In this document: piece after piece, positions 34,095 through 45,010 of the stretch
Position numbering within the stretch: position 1 is the first letter of the stretch
Layout of the letters: every line of letters begins with the position of its first letter
From: Poa pratensis
Lineage: Eukaryota; Streptophyta; Magnoliopsida; Poales; Poaceae
Reading direction: 5' to 3'
NCBI GenBank assembly: GCA_947311845.1
Contig: CAMZMU010000041.1
Span: forward strand, 132,467,505 to 132,531,504
DNA length: 64,000 nt
The notes under the pieces: model-generated
The model's input: only the letters and a program-made list of their open reading frames with translations
What the model was told of the DNA's origin: nothing
Databases searched by the model: none
Translations under genes and position numbers: made by a program

Positions 34095-34759
34095 AGCTCT
34101 CTGCATACGATCGTCGGACATAGACAACATGAGAGCTGTCAGTTCCAATGAAGAACCAACCTAGGGAAAACCATCATTAATTGGGCACTCTATGGAACTG
34201 TTAGAATGAGACTGCCGGCCTGTCGGTCGTTATAATTTACTGCACTTATGCCTGTGCGTGCACGCCAGTAAGCTTGCGGGGATGTGAACTTCTACATTGT
34301 AGACGTTTTTTTTTATTTGTATGGATAATTTGACGACGTGACGTAGGAGTATAACATGACACTTACCAGTGATGGAAATTCTTGCCTCCGTAGGAGGTAG
34401 CGGTTTAGGAATCGGCTTTTCTACTTTGTGCGGCGCATATATCCGCCCTACTGGTGCGGTTGTGTTATCTTTTTCGGTTATGTGGTTTATTTAGTTGTGG
34501 CGGTTAGAACAACGCATTTAGACTTACAACATCCATCCGAAAACTAGCACAAAAGGTACAAACACAACACAAAGGTCATACCCAAATCGAGCAACAAGGT
34601 TGTGTCTCGAACGACTCCGTTCACCTCCCAAGAAAGACAACTCTAATGAAACTCTCCGTGTGGATGTCCCCTCCACCCTTGTACAACTAAGGGAGTCGGA
34701 GAGTGAGGGAACCATCTTGGAGTCACTGGTGATCGATGGCATACATTGCGCCCTGGCAG
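34095..34759. other. 3' UTR and flank of NOL9-like gene
   Basis: There is no further coding sequence. The first 300-350 bp probably form the 3' UTR, with a T-rich stretch near 34310. From about 34520 the sequence changes to unrelated DNA leading to a hAT element. Confidence 0.5.
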
Positions 34760-35500
34760 CATGGGCGGAGCGTCGTGGAGATGAAACTGGGCCACGACCC
34801 CCCCTTTCCAAATTGCAAAAGATAAATTACTACGTATATGCAACGCAACTCTGTCCCAAACCGCATCTCTAGCCCACTAGTCCAGTCTCGCTTTGCCTTT
34901 CCCAGCTCGACGATAGCACGGCAATGAAGAAACGAACCGAACAGCAGACGCCATCACGTAGTTCGCCGCCTTCCACGGCGATCTGAAGTTCTGAACTGAC
35001 TGACCGCTAGGCTAGGTCTTCTGCTCCTTCTCAACTATCGACTGTCCGACTGTCGTCCGTCCTCCTCGATCCTCAATCCTCCTCATCTGCACAACGAGTC
35101 GGCGCCCCTCGATCCTCCTCCTCGGCTCCGTGCCTGTCCGTGAGTGCGTCCAGCTCTGCGTGCGTCCGCCCCTGTGCACGGCTGTGCGCCACTGGCCGCC
35201 GGCCAACGCCCAAGTTTTCTGAATCCTGTTTTTTTCTATTATTTTTCGCTGCAATATGACAGGTTACTGAATTCAAACGCCCAAGACTTGATAATCTTCC
35301 ATTCGTTTCTGCTTGGATGTACTGGTAATTAGAATTCAGATGTCCACTACTCCACTGGATTCATGCTAGATTCATCAATTGATGCATTAAAATTTTCTTA
35401 TTCACGTAGCAATGGGTAAACAAAGAAGATGCAGTGTTTCTTTTAAAAAAATGAGAAAAATTGTTGAACATACATCTCTTATATCTGTTGTGTTTGCGTG

Positions 35501-35552
<52 letters not shown>

Positions 35553-35670
35553 TGACATTGCCATCTAATAATACATTATATTTTTTCTATTACTTGCCCA
35601 CTTTTTCTGCTTATTTTTAGTTTTCTATAGAATTGGCCCCCTCTTAAGTTTTGTTCACGCTCCGCCACTG
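34760..35670. mobile_element. hAT-type non-autonomous element, 911 bp
   Basis: The left end CATGGGCGGAGCG and the inverted right end CAGTGGCGGAGCG resemble the MITE ends at 4671, 7216 and 42136. The flanking 8 bp are CCTGGCAG (34752-34759) and CCTGGCGG (35671-35678), with one mismatch. The interior carries a GC-rich gene-like patch (35000-35210) and a 46 bp (AT)n microsatellite (35505-35550). No transposase frame is visible. Confidence 0.7.
35505..35550. repeat. (AT)n microsatellite
   Basis: Uninterrupted AT dinucleotide run of 46 bp inside the hAT element. It is likely to vary in length between accessions. Confidence 0.95.
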
Positions 35671-36029
35671 CCTGGCGGGTCAGACCGGAACGACAGAGAG
35701 CACCGGGGCAACTCATCACTGATCTGGACCTCCATTCTCGGAAACTCATCACTGATCCGGACCTCCATTCTAGGTTTTCACTAGGAGAATTTTTAGTCTG
35801 TATAAAAATGAACAAGAAAAAATAGAAGTGAAGAAAAGGAAGGCAAAACAAAAATAAAAATATAAAGAAAACAGATACATGAAAATGGAAAGAGGAAACG
35901 TACAAGGAAAAAAAGGAACAAAACACGATGGGCAAGCCCACTTTGGCTCGCTGCAGGCGGCACGCCTCTGCTGAGGAGCTTTGTTGCACTCGGCCATGTC
36001 AGCCCCACTAGGATTTATCTGCACTCCCG

Positions 36030-36815
36030 ACCTGCAGGAGCTCCTATTCAGTGCTTTATATCGCCCAACAGCGGCGCTAGACGACTGCACCGCCTGAAGC
36101 GTCGCGCTGCTGAGCCAGCCCATTTTCTCCTTTTTTTATTTTCTGTTTTTGTTTGCTTTTTTCTTTTTTCTTTTTACTTTTTCTTTTCTGTTTTTGTTTT
36201 TGTTTTATTTTTTATTTTTCATTCTGTAATTTTTTTTCTTTTTTCAATTTTTTTATTTTGAAAATGCTTTCGAAAATAGTTCAAATCTAAAAAAATTCAT
36301 ATTAAAAAAAAATTCATATACGAAAAGTGTTCCAATTCAAAATTTGTTCATAATCGAAATTTGTTCAAATTTAAGATTTTGTTCATATTTGAAAATTGTT
36401 CCAATTCAAAATTTGTTCATATTAAAATTGTTCCAATTCAACATTTTGTTCATATTCAAAAATTGTTCAAATTCGAAAGCTGTTCACATTCGAAAATTGT
36501 TGAAATTCGAAATTTGATCACATTCAAAACCTGTTCAAATTAAAATGTTCAGATTTGAAAATTGTTCAAACTAGAAATTTGTCCACATTCAAAAATTGTA
36601 CAACATTTTTTAATTCGAACTTTTTCAAAATCACAAAAAGTGAAAAAAAGATACAAAAAAGGAAAAAAGAAAACATAAAAGAAAACGGAAAAAGGAAAAC
36701 ACTGTGCTTTTCTTATTCGGCCGCTTCAAAGCGGCCAATGAAGCATCTCGCTTCAGGCGGCCGACGTGAAACGTGCCGCCCGCGGGCGATATATAGCTCG
36801 TCCCTTCAGTGCTCA
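36030..36815. mobile_element. Candidate foldback / Mutator-like element with AT-rich core
   Basis: Two GC-richer arms face each other. The left arm (about 36040-36110) reads TATATCGCCC...GCCGCCTGAAGCG-like; the right arm (about 36735-36815), read on the opposite strand, gives TATATCGCCCGCGGGCGGC...CGGCCGCCTGAAGCG. The core (36120-36710) is a degenerate array of GTTCAAATTC/GAAAATTGTTC words. No target duplication was found and no transposase is seen. Mutator-like elements in wheat often look like this, but the call is tentative. Confidence 0.4.
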
Positions 36816-38230
36816 TGATGCACGTCATGCTCGCTTGCTTTGCATTTTGAGTTAAACTTTTTCGTTCCGTTTTTCTGGCTGGTATAGAAAAACATCCGGG
36901 TTTCTTTAATTCTCAGAAATGTTCCAAAATAAAAAACATTTCCCAGATTTGTAAAATGGGCACAAATTTTACAAATGTTCACAAAAATCTTGAAAATTAA
37001 TGTTGAAAAATGTTCCATATCTTTTTGAAAAAGTTCATTAGTTTGAAAACGTTTTCATGAATTTAAAATAAGATGTTCTAAAATAGTGTGAATTTGAAAA
37101 TCTTAGTGAAAATGTTATATTTTGGAAAAGTTCATGAATTCGAAAACAATTTATGATTTTAATAAATATTTGTGGTTCCAAAAAATGTTAAAAAAAATTG
37201 AAAAAATGTTCATGAATAGTGGATTAGAAAAATATTCATGAATTCGAAACGGTTCAGAAATTGGAAAAGTTTTCAAAAATAAGAAATTGTTCATGAATTT
37301 AAAAAGAATAAAAATTAACAGAAACCGACCGAAAACTAAAAAAGACCAAAAACAAGAAAAAAACCCAGAAAATACAACAGAAGGTTCTAGAATCTTTCCA
37401 AAACCTGAAAAGGCATAAACCACAGGCCCTTTACTGAGCCGACCTGCTTAGCAGATCTAGTGTCGGAGGGGTGTACACGTAACGGACGCAATGAGCGTGA
37501 AATAGGATTCACCCTAGCCTGCATACCTAGCTTGTCATGCTTCTTTACCTCAAAAAAGCGGATGACCCTATACAGTGCTCCTAGCGTCGATTAGCGCGGA
37601 AACATCTAAAGCGCTATCCCGCGTGGGCCGACAGAGGAAGTTTGCTTTCCAGATTCGGTTCTTTTTTTTTTCTTCCAAATTTCAAAAAGTTAAGAATTAT
37701 AAATTTACATATGGTTCAGAAATTTGAAAAATGAATCATTTTAAAATGAACCACTTTCGAAAATGGACATTTTTAAAATGAACCATTTTCGAAATATGAA
37801 CCATTTTTGAATTCTGAACCATTTTCAAAAATTAATATTTTTAACATCTAAACCATTTTCAAATATGAATATTTTCCAAAATGAACATTTTTCGAAATCC
37901 TAAACATTTTTAAAAAAATTCAAAATATGAATATTTTCATATATATGAAAATATTCATGAATTTAAAAAGATGAAAAAAATAAAGAAACGACTGAAAACA
38001 AATAAAACAACCGAACACCAGAAAACAAGTAAACTACCAAAATCAATTCAGACTTTCTAGAATATTCCAAAAACCGGAAAAAGCGAACTCACGGAAAACA
38101 CTTGCGTGTGTCTTACCGTTCATGCCTTCATGGGCCGCTTGCCCTCTCGCGATTACACCCCATCTGGGCTTCTACACCGGCCTGGCCGGGCGCACGAGCC
38201 TCCGGGCCTGGACCGCTTTCGCGGGAAAGC
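36816..38230. repeat. AT-rich low-complexity DNA with GC-rich islands
   Basis: Degenerate repeats of AAATGTTCATGAATTTGAAAA-like and AAACCATTTTC/GAACATTTTC words fill 36900-37320 and 37670-37990. Two GC-richer islands (37430-37640 and 38110-38240) separate them. These features suggest further Mutator-like elements, but I cannot set ends. No gene is present. Confidence 0.45.
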
Positions 38231-38409
38231 CGCTTCAGATGGAAATCACTAGAAAAAGGGTTCCCTTAAAGGGAACCCAGCGGACCATCTCGTGGTGACA
38301 AGTGTCGTCTTCTACTTCGTGCGGTACCAACAGTTGCATGCATGTTTGCCAAGTGTCACAACCAGATTGAAAGTGGGGAGTAGGAGAGAGAAAGGGACAC
38401 CGGAGGTGG

Positions 38410-38870
38410 GAGAGCAGTTTTTGCCTTTTATTTTTCAAAATCGAAACTTCAAAACGAAATATCTTACGAACCGTTTATCCGAATTACGAACCGTTTTCAC
38501 TTTTGAGTTCCTCGCGTCGAAGTCTTCAAAACTAGATCCCATGTTCATAGGTTTCGACGAACTTTTTTTTTGCATTCCGGTTATATAGTTTGTACATCCT
38601 TTTTCTGTTGTTTTGTACAACCATTTCGGTGCAGTTCGTACTTTTTGTGCTGTGTACTTTTATATGATGAGAGAGAAGGGATAGTAAGGTGGGAAGGCAG
38701 CTTTTTCCGTTTTATTTTTCTAAATCGAATTTTTGAAATGAAATATCTTGAGAACAGTTTATCCGAATTACGAACCGTTTTCACTTTTGAGCTTCTCGCG
38801 TCGAGATCTTCAAAACTAGATCCCATGTTGATAGGTTTTGACGAACTATTTGTTGTACAACCGGTTATGT
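38410..38870. repeat. Two direct copies of a 150 bp segment
   Basis: Copies at about 38415-38560 and 38703-38855 share TTTATCCGAATTACGAACCG, TTTTCACTTTTGAG and TCAAAACTAGATCCCATGTT in order. They are separated by a CATTTCGGTGCAGTTCGTAC-type tract. A near-perfect palindrome GGGTTCCCTT-A-AAGGGAACCC lies upstream at about 38258-38278. No coding function is seen. Confidence 0.75.
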
Positions 38871-39200
38871 ATAGTTGTACAAATTATGTCTGTAGTTGTA
38901 CAACTTGTGTCTGTACAAACTGTGTCCGCGTAGTTGTACAACATGTGCATGTATAGTTGTACAATCTGTGTATATACAACATGTGTCTATCTAGTTGTAC
39001 AATCTGTGTTTGTACAACCTGTATCTGTCTAGTTGTACAACATGTGTTATGTAGTTGTATAATCTGTGTCTGTACAAAATGTGTCTGTCTAGTTGTACAA
39101 TCTATGTATGTACAACATGTGTCTGTCTAGTTGTACAACATGTGTCTGTGTAGTTGTACAATCTGTGTTTATGGATCTGTGTAGTTGTACTACCTGTTAG
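38860..39200. repeat. Minisatellite of TTGTACAA-containing units
   Basis: About 16 degenerate units contain the palindrome TTGTACAA. Units alternate as TAGTTGTACAATCTGTGT and a TGTACAACATGTGTCTG-type half, giving a higher-order period near 38 bp. The array begins right after the second 150 bp copy and ends at about 39200. Confidence 0.85.
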
Positions 39201-39807
39201 TTTTGTAGGTTGTTATGTACGTAGCTCGTCCATTTGTTTCCCTTTTCTCATCTGTACTAACTTTTGTTTACTCCGTTCAGCATGTGATTCGTACTCATTT
39301 TTTTCTGGTCCGTGCCCTAGCCGGTTCCTACGCGGGGGGTTTCACCTGCATGCGTACATGAGGCTGATTATGCTTCGTGCCAGCTGAGACGCGGCGGGAG
39401 CTTCGTATCCGCTGTACATCGCTCGGATTGACGCCTCGCGAACCGTGGGGACTCTGTGCGTTGCGTACGCGAGCCGGACGAGAGGTAGCAGTAACAAAAT
39501 TTGATTTCCCTACCTGCCTAAGCCCGCCACGTGGCACATCCTGACGCACGAAATTTCCCTTTCGAACCCTTTCCCCAGTGACATCAATAGACTCGATCTG
39601 CTAACGGACTCGATGTGCTGCTGGCCTGCTGCACGCCCAAGATTGCCGATCAGTTTTTCCATTATCAAAGCAAATATCTTATTTGTCTCAAAGAAAAATC
39701 AAATATATGCCTAGGCATCACACTGTTCACTTCCCATATGTGCTGCTAAATTCCGACGTTTGCATCTCGTCAATAGCGACGATGGATCTCCTCAAACACG
39801 CCGGTAG

Positions 39808-41667
39808 CGATCTGTCACAGCCCAAAATTTAGTAAGTCTTCTCTAACCAATATTCAATTACCCAAAAATTGCAACCAACAAAAACTTTTCAAAAATAGAT
39901 TGTTTTGTTAGGATACCTTGCTGGATGTTGATTGTGTTCTTTTACTTTGCGACGCTAGAAAATCGCGAGGAGGATTTATCTGCTGAGGGATTTTGTGGAG
40001 ATTGTGTTGGTCAGCAAGTCCAGGGACAAACCACTGAGCAAGGCAAGCCATCTCAAAAGCTTGCAACTATTTTACCTACTTGTTTTGCTACTGTTATATA
40101 TATATATTTTATTGCATTATATACTGGTTATAGATACCCAAATATCCTGGATATATATTGCAGACCCGTAGCGAAATTATAGGATACCCTACCCACACAC
40201 CTACCTACTAGCTACAAGCATGATGAAATTCTAGGATGGGTGAACCTTATGTTGTTTTTGGAAAAACAAAGTGTTTCATGAAAAACCCTCTTAGGAAGGT
40301 GGGACCTTGCCTAAGTGATGGTAAGGAGATCTGGAGTATCGGAGAAGTGTTTTTTCTAAAAACGACACATAACCTAGTCTTCGTTGGACAGTCTTACCGT
40401 ACAACCATATTACTCCAAAATAGACACGGGGCTTAATGGAAATTTGTCTGTCTTAGTATGGGATTATACCTCAAGTAGCATAAGGGTTAGAGTTCCTTCA
40501 TCCGAAATGTTGCCAGGAGAGTGAAACGGGACATACAAAGAGGAGGATTAAGTTTACCTCCCGGTGGCAACAGTTGGGTCTCCTGCCATGGCGGTGTGAT
40601 GCCTAGGGATAACCGGATCGATACGGCTAGCTCACTCGGTGCCGGGGAGAACAAACTCACTGAAGAGGTAGTCCTATACTAGCATAGACATAGTGGAAGT
40701 TAGGATTGGTCATCAGATGTGTGCATGCTGTCCAGAACAGTCTGTGGTTGATTCACGGCAGATGTGCTAGATCTTGTGGTGAAAGTGTACATACTCTGCA
40801 GAGTCTAAACTATTCGAATAGACGCGCCCTCGGTCAAGGACAACTTAAAGGCCATGTAGCTAGCATTGTGTCGATGTTTTCAAAATGGTGTGTGTGATCA
40901 GATGGAAGTGAGTACTTGAAAGTACTGAAATGATATGGAATGATCGTACCTTTGAGGTACAGTGGTAAAGAAGGAAGAAAACTTCGGAGGTGCCTTAGTA
41001 CCAAGAAGTTCTGCAAAGAAAAGTATTTTAAGAAAAGTATTTTTATAAAACCCCTCGAAGATACGTGATAACTAAGAGAGAGTTATAACTATTTTAAAAA
41101 TATCTTTTAAAGTATCTTTTTCAATAAAAATATAGAGATGTCAAGCATACCATGGTGGGCCCTGCATCCACCATGGATATTAAAACCCTACGTATAGCCT
41201 ACCTATCACAGCCATAAAAGCATCCTTCCATCTACTAGCTTGTTTTTTAGTAGAGCTTTCGAGTACATTCAAACGTACTCATATTTGTTTCGCGCCTAGA
41301 TATTGTCGTATCTAGACTACTATCCTGAGGAGTATCAGGAAGAGAATGCTGAGGAGGAAGGCTTCATCGACGACTACTCGAACTAGGACATCTCCCGGTC
41401 AGCTGCCTGTAGGTTCTAAAGGTGTTGACATGGGTTCTACCGCGTTTTGTTGAGACTTCTGATGTGTTAGTTAATTCCTGCCCTGTGTGGCAGATGCCTA
41501 AGACTCGGTCATGTGACCGTTTATTTGTAAGACTATTTGTATTGGTGTAATGGATGTTGTAATCTAAATTACCAACTCAAATATGTTGTTCACGACGACT
41601 GATCATGAGATTGTGAATGTATTCATGCTGGCGTTCCTGAACTGCTAGTCTGGGACCCCACACGATC
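39808..41667. mobile_element. Solo LTR
   Basis: 1,850 bp (39813-41662) beginning TGTCACAGCCC and ending GACCCCACA, flanked by CGATC on both sides (39808-39812 and 41663-41667). No internal retrotransposon coding lies beside it. It is most simply a solo LTR left after LTR-LTR recombination. Short open frames inside it are not genes. The superfamily cannot be fixed from the LTR alone. Confidence 0.8.
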
Positions 41668-42055
41668 GACTCCGCTTGTCCCGTGAGGGACGGTTTGGTT
41701 TCTCTGGCGATAGGTGGGCCGATCTCGTTCCCAGTGTCCGGCCGCTACGTTCCCGTGCGTCCACCGGTCACCGGAGTGAGGTCTTCCGTGTGTGGTTGGG
41801 CACGATCTCATGCACCCACCGTCCAGTCTCCACACACTTGCCTATTCTTCCCCAAAAAGCCTACATGTGTGTTCGAGGGGACGATGGATCTCAAGACGAA
41901 ATCAGAGAAGTAATCTGACGGGGTACTCGTATGGGATAGCAAATTCATAAGATAAAATCCTGCAAAATCCAAGTGAAGAAATAAGGCACGAACAACTCGC
42001 TTAGGTAAATGCCTTAATCCATTCCATGCAACAAGTTGCAGAACCTGACCTGCGT
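41668..42055. other. Unassigned DNA between solo LTR and retroposon
   Basis: GC-moderate sequence with two overlapping 70-80 codon frames but no recognisable domain or splice structure. I see no gene. Confidence 0.4.
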
Positions 42056-43375
42056 GAAAGACGACATACTTTTTTTTTAGAAAAGGAGGGTGCGATTCCC
42101 CGGCCTCTGCATCGAGTGATGCACACAGCCATACGCAGTGGCGGAGCCAGGATCGAGCCACGCCTCAGGCAAAAACTGTCAAAACAGTGCCAAACAGTGG
42201 TAAATTGCTACAATGATGAACAGTGCTTAAAGGATTTAGGTCTCACGCCCAGGGCCATGACCAGGGTGGCCTGGGGCCTGGCTCTGCCTCTGGCCATACG
42301 CACTTATTAATTCCAACCAGATTTACAGAGTACAATGTTGAACACAAACTGAAATCAACCTGTCGACAACAAGGGTCACTACCACTATGTGACTAACACC
42401 AACGCACATCATCTAAAACTGGAGTACCAGTTCAGCTAAACCCTCAACGCACACCGTCATGTACGCTTTAGTTGCTGCCGTCGTCTTCCACGAACCCATC
42501 TTCAGAAAGGATCAACACCATGACCTCGCCAAACGGTCTGCCGTCGGCATCGCCACGATGCCAGACAGCGCCACCAAGCGTGAGTCCATCGACCCGAAAT
42601 CGAGACCCCGCAGCGCCACGCCGCCGAGACACACCGACATCGACGTGGAAGATGACAACCGCTCCGCCAGCTGACCCCCTTCAGGTAGCTCGTGTTCCAA
42701 AACGACGCCCTCAAGAGGGTACACGCCACCGAAGGTGACGCCATCATCCGATCTGGGTATACCAGATCTAGGGTTTCCCCCGAAACACAGTGCAGGAGGT
42801 GATTAGCAGCGGCAACTCCTTCAACAAGGTGGGACACCCACGGGCGTCGCAGTCGCCGGCCAGAGCCCGGCTTTCACCGGCCGCGACCTCACCTCCCAGT
42901 CCGAGGCGGATGTGTAGCGGCGGCAGCTCCTTCAACAAGGTGACGACACCCACGGGCGTCGTAGCCGCCGGCCAAAACCCAGCTTTCACCGGCCACCTTC
43001 CCCGCCTCCAAGATCCGAAACCAAGATGGCCGAGATCTGGAAAACGAGATCCACACCATGGCGCCGAACTGCCTGGAGAGGGTCCGAACGCCGTCCGCCG
43101 CGTCGCCGCTTCTCCGAACGCCAGAGAACCGCGTCGCCGAGGTGCCCGGCACGCACCAAGTCCTGGCCCGAGGATGGCGTCCCGCGCCGCCCTCCATGCG
43201 AGCGAGGAGACGAGAGATCCCCCCCGCCGCCGCCGGCAGCCGAGCCCGTGGCGGCGGCGGGGGAGGGAGACGGGAGGAGATCGGGGGAGGGCTGGCGGCG
43301 GTGGTAGGTTTCGTCCTCCCCGTCGCCTCACGGGGGCAACGCGAGAGGGTACGCGAGAGGGAAAGACGACATACT
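42056..43375 (-). mobile_element. Poly(A) retroposon, 1.29 kb, with 15 bp target duplication
   Basis: The perfect direct repeat GAAAGACGACATACT flanks it (42056-42070 and 43361-43375). The left border is a T run (42071-42078), so the element is on the minus strand and ends in poly(A). Its 3' end has the GATGCAGAGGCCGGGG...CCTCCTTTTCT signature that I recall from Triticeae LINE ends. Its 5' part is very GC-rich and holds two direct copies of about 80 bp (about 42808-42893 and 42918-42995). No reverse transcriptase is present, so it was mobilised in trans or is an unusual 5'-chimeric LINE derivative. Confidence 0.78.
42136..42292. mobile_element. hAT-type MITE inside retroposon
   Basis: 157 bp with ends CAGTGGCGGAGCCAGG and, inverted, CAGAGGCAGAGCCAGG. 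It is flanked by a perfect 8 bp duplication GCCATACG (42128-42135 and 42293-42300). It interrupts the 3' region of the retroposon, so it is the younger insertion. Confidence 0.9.
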
Positions 43376-44639
43376 AAAATGCCAATTCGATCTTTGCGTC
43401 AGTAGGGATTTTGTCAAGAATGTACGAGGATACTTCTTGCTTCATGAGGATTTGGATATATCAGCTCGTCAAAGTCTCTTACCAACACATTTTTTTTCTG
43501 ATGTCTCATATTCCCATGTGCTCTTTATTTGTTGTTCTCTTTTATCAACATGTATAAGTTTGAGTAATTGCCACCTATTTTACCGCAGGGAAAAGTCAAG
43601 GAAATAGTTTTGCGGTGAGTGTTTTGAGTGACAATGAGTGGAAGGGTAGAGCTTTCTGCTTGTCAAAGGTAGAGATTGTGTATATATGTAGGGGCAGAGA
43701 AAACCAACCTCAAGTGAAGTTTCTTTAAGACGACTTGGAGCTAGATCAAGGGAATCACACGGATCATGCTATTTCGACAAGGAAAATAAGACAATTATAA
43801 ATATTTTTTTAGCACGTTGCATTTGGTAGTGTACACTATAATAAATAATTTAGCATGTTCCTTTTTGTCAACAAATTCACTCCCTTTTTAATTATGTCAG
43901 CACCACATGGTTGTGTACAGTATAATATATGTAAATGCAACCTATTTGATATAGAAATCATATCCATATTTGTTCCCATTATATAGATCAGAATTAAGAG
44001 CCAAATGGTACATGTTTTCTGTACAAAATACAAAGAAATATTCACACTTCTAGTGGAAAAATAGCACAATGCATTTTAGGCTCGCCACATACACATGTGT
44101 GGTGAACTCTACATTTGTAGCATCAATGGAAAAAGAATTTCGTCACACAAACACAATTACCTGACATCGTCTTCGTATACAAATCTCTTTTCGTTGCAGT
44201 TCCTTGTGCCTCACACAATTTTAGTTAAACCTCCTTCCGTTGCTAGCCAACGCCTCCTCATTTTCTTGTTGTTGTCATAGGTCATGGAAACATGGCCTAA
44301 TTTTAGACAGTTGATTATTTTAGTTCAGTTTGCATGTTTTGAGTGGTCTTGGATGATCCATTTGAATGGACGTTTTAAAAATTAAGCGTCACTGAAATGT
44401 TTTAGAATTTCAACTTCAAAATTCATCGATTAATTCATTTAAATAAGTGCAGTTTAGTGGTTGAAAGTTACAAAATTTGGACTATTTGTTCAGCAATTGT
44501 GGTTTTTGGGCCGATGAGGTTGACTTCAAGGTAGTGCACCAAATACCTGATAAACTTCCAATTTATTCTATTATTGTTAACGAATCAGCAAATTTCAGTT
44601 TATGTGCAGAAGTCACCATCAAAACTCAGAGACATGCAC
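43376..44639. other. Intergenic DNA without recognised gene
   Basis: AT-rich sequence. The open frames are short and lack domain signatures or splice pairs. Confidence 0.45.
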
Positions 44640-45010
44640 CTCTGCCGTAAGAGGGAGTGAATCAATGCAAGATCTTCTATATAGGTACTGGTACTACAAG
44701 TTGTGGCTGCTAATCTGCTATTCTGGCCCAATTTGGTTGAACGAACTCGAGGGAGTATAAAGAAACTTCAATTGAGGTAGTTGTGCTCTTCCCTAAATAT
44801 ACCACACAATCACCACTTTTAACCGCCATTGAGCTCTACAGTTCCCTTCACTGCCATAAAAAAATCTCACCTCCCAACTCTTCCTAGCTTTGACACTTCC
44901 ATGCAGTAAAATAGATATCCATTACCCAAACGTAGACATGATGATAGGAGAAAAAAACAATTGGAGGACACGTAGGGATAGAAGACATCGGAAAATAAGT
45001 TCATCTTGGT
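44640..45010. repeat. Third, diverged copy of the NOL9-unit spacer
   Basis: It matches 4248-4545 and 13260-13680 over words such as AGTGAATCAATGCAA, GTACTGGTACTA, TTCTGGCCCAATTTGGTTGAA, CCCAAACGTAGACATG and ACACGTAGGGATAGAAGACATCG (with changes). It lies 10.5 kb right of the intact NOL9-like gene, with no NOL9 exon or promoter attached. It lacks the Stowaway element present in unit B. Confidence 0.75.

Noticed and set aside
38860..39200. CRISPR-like array
   Set aside because: The units are degenerate, contiguous and without unique spacers, and the DNA is plant nuclear. It is a minisatellite.
39808..41667. Genes within the solo LTR
   Set aside because: Short frames only, and the region is explained by LTR ends plus a perfect CGATC duplication.
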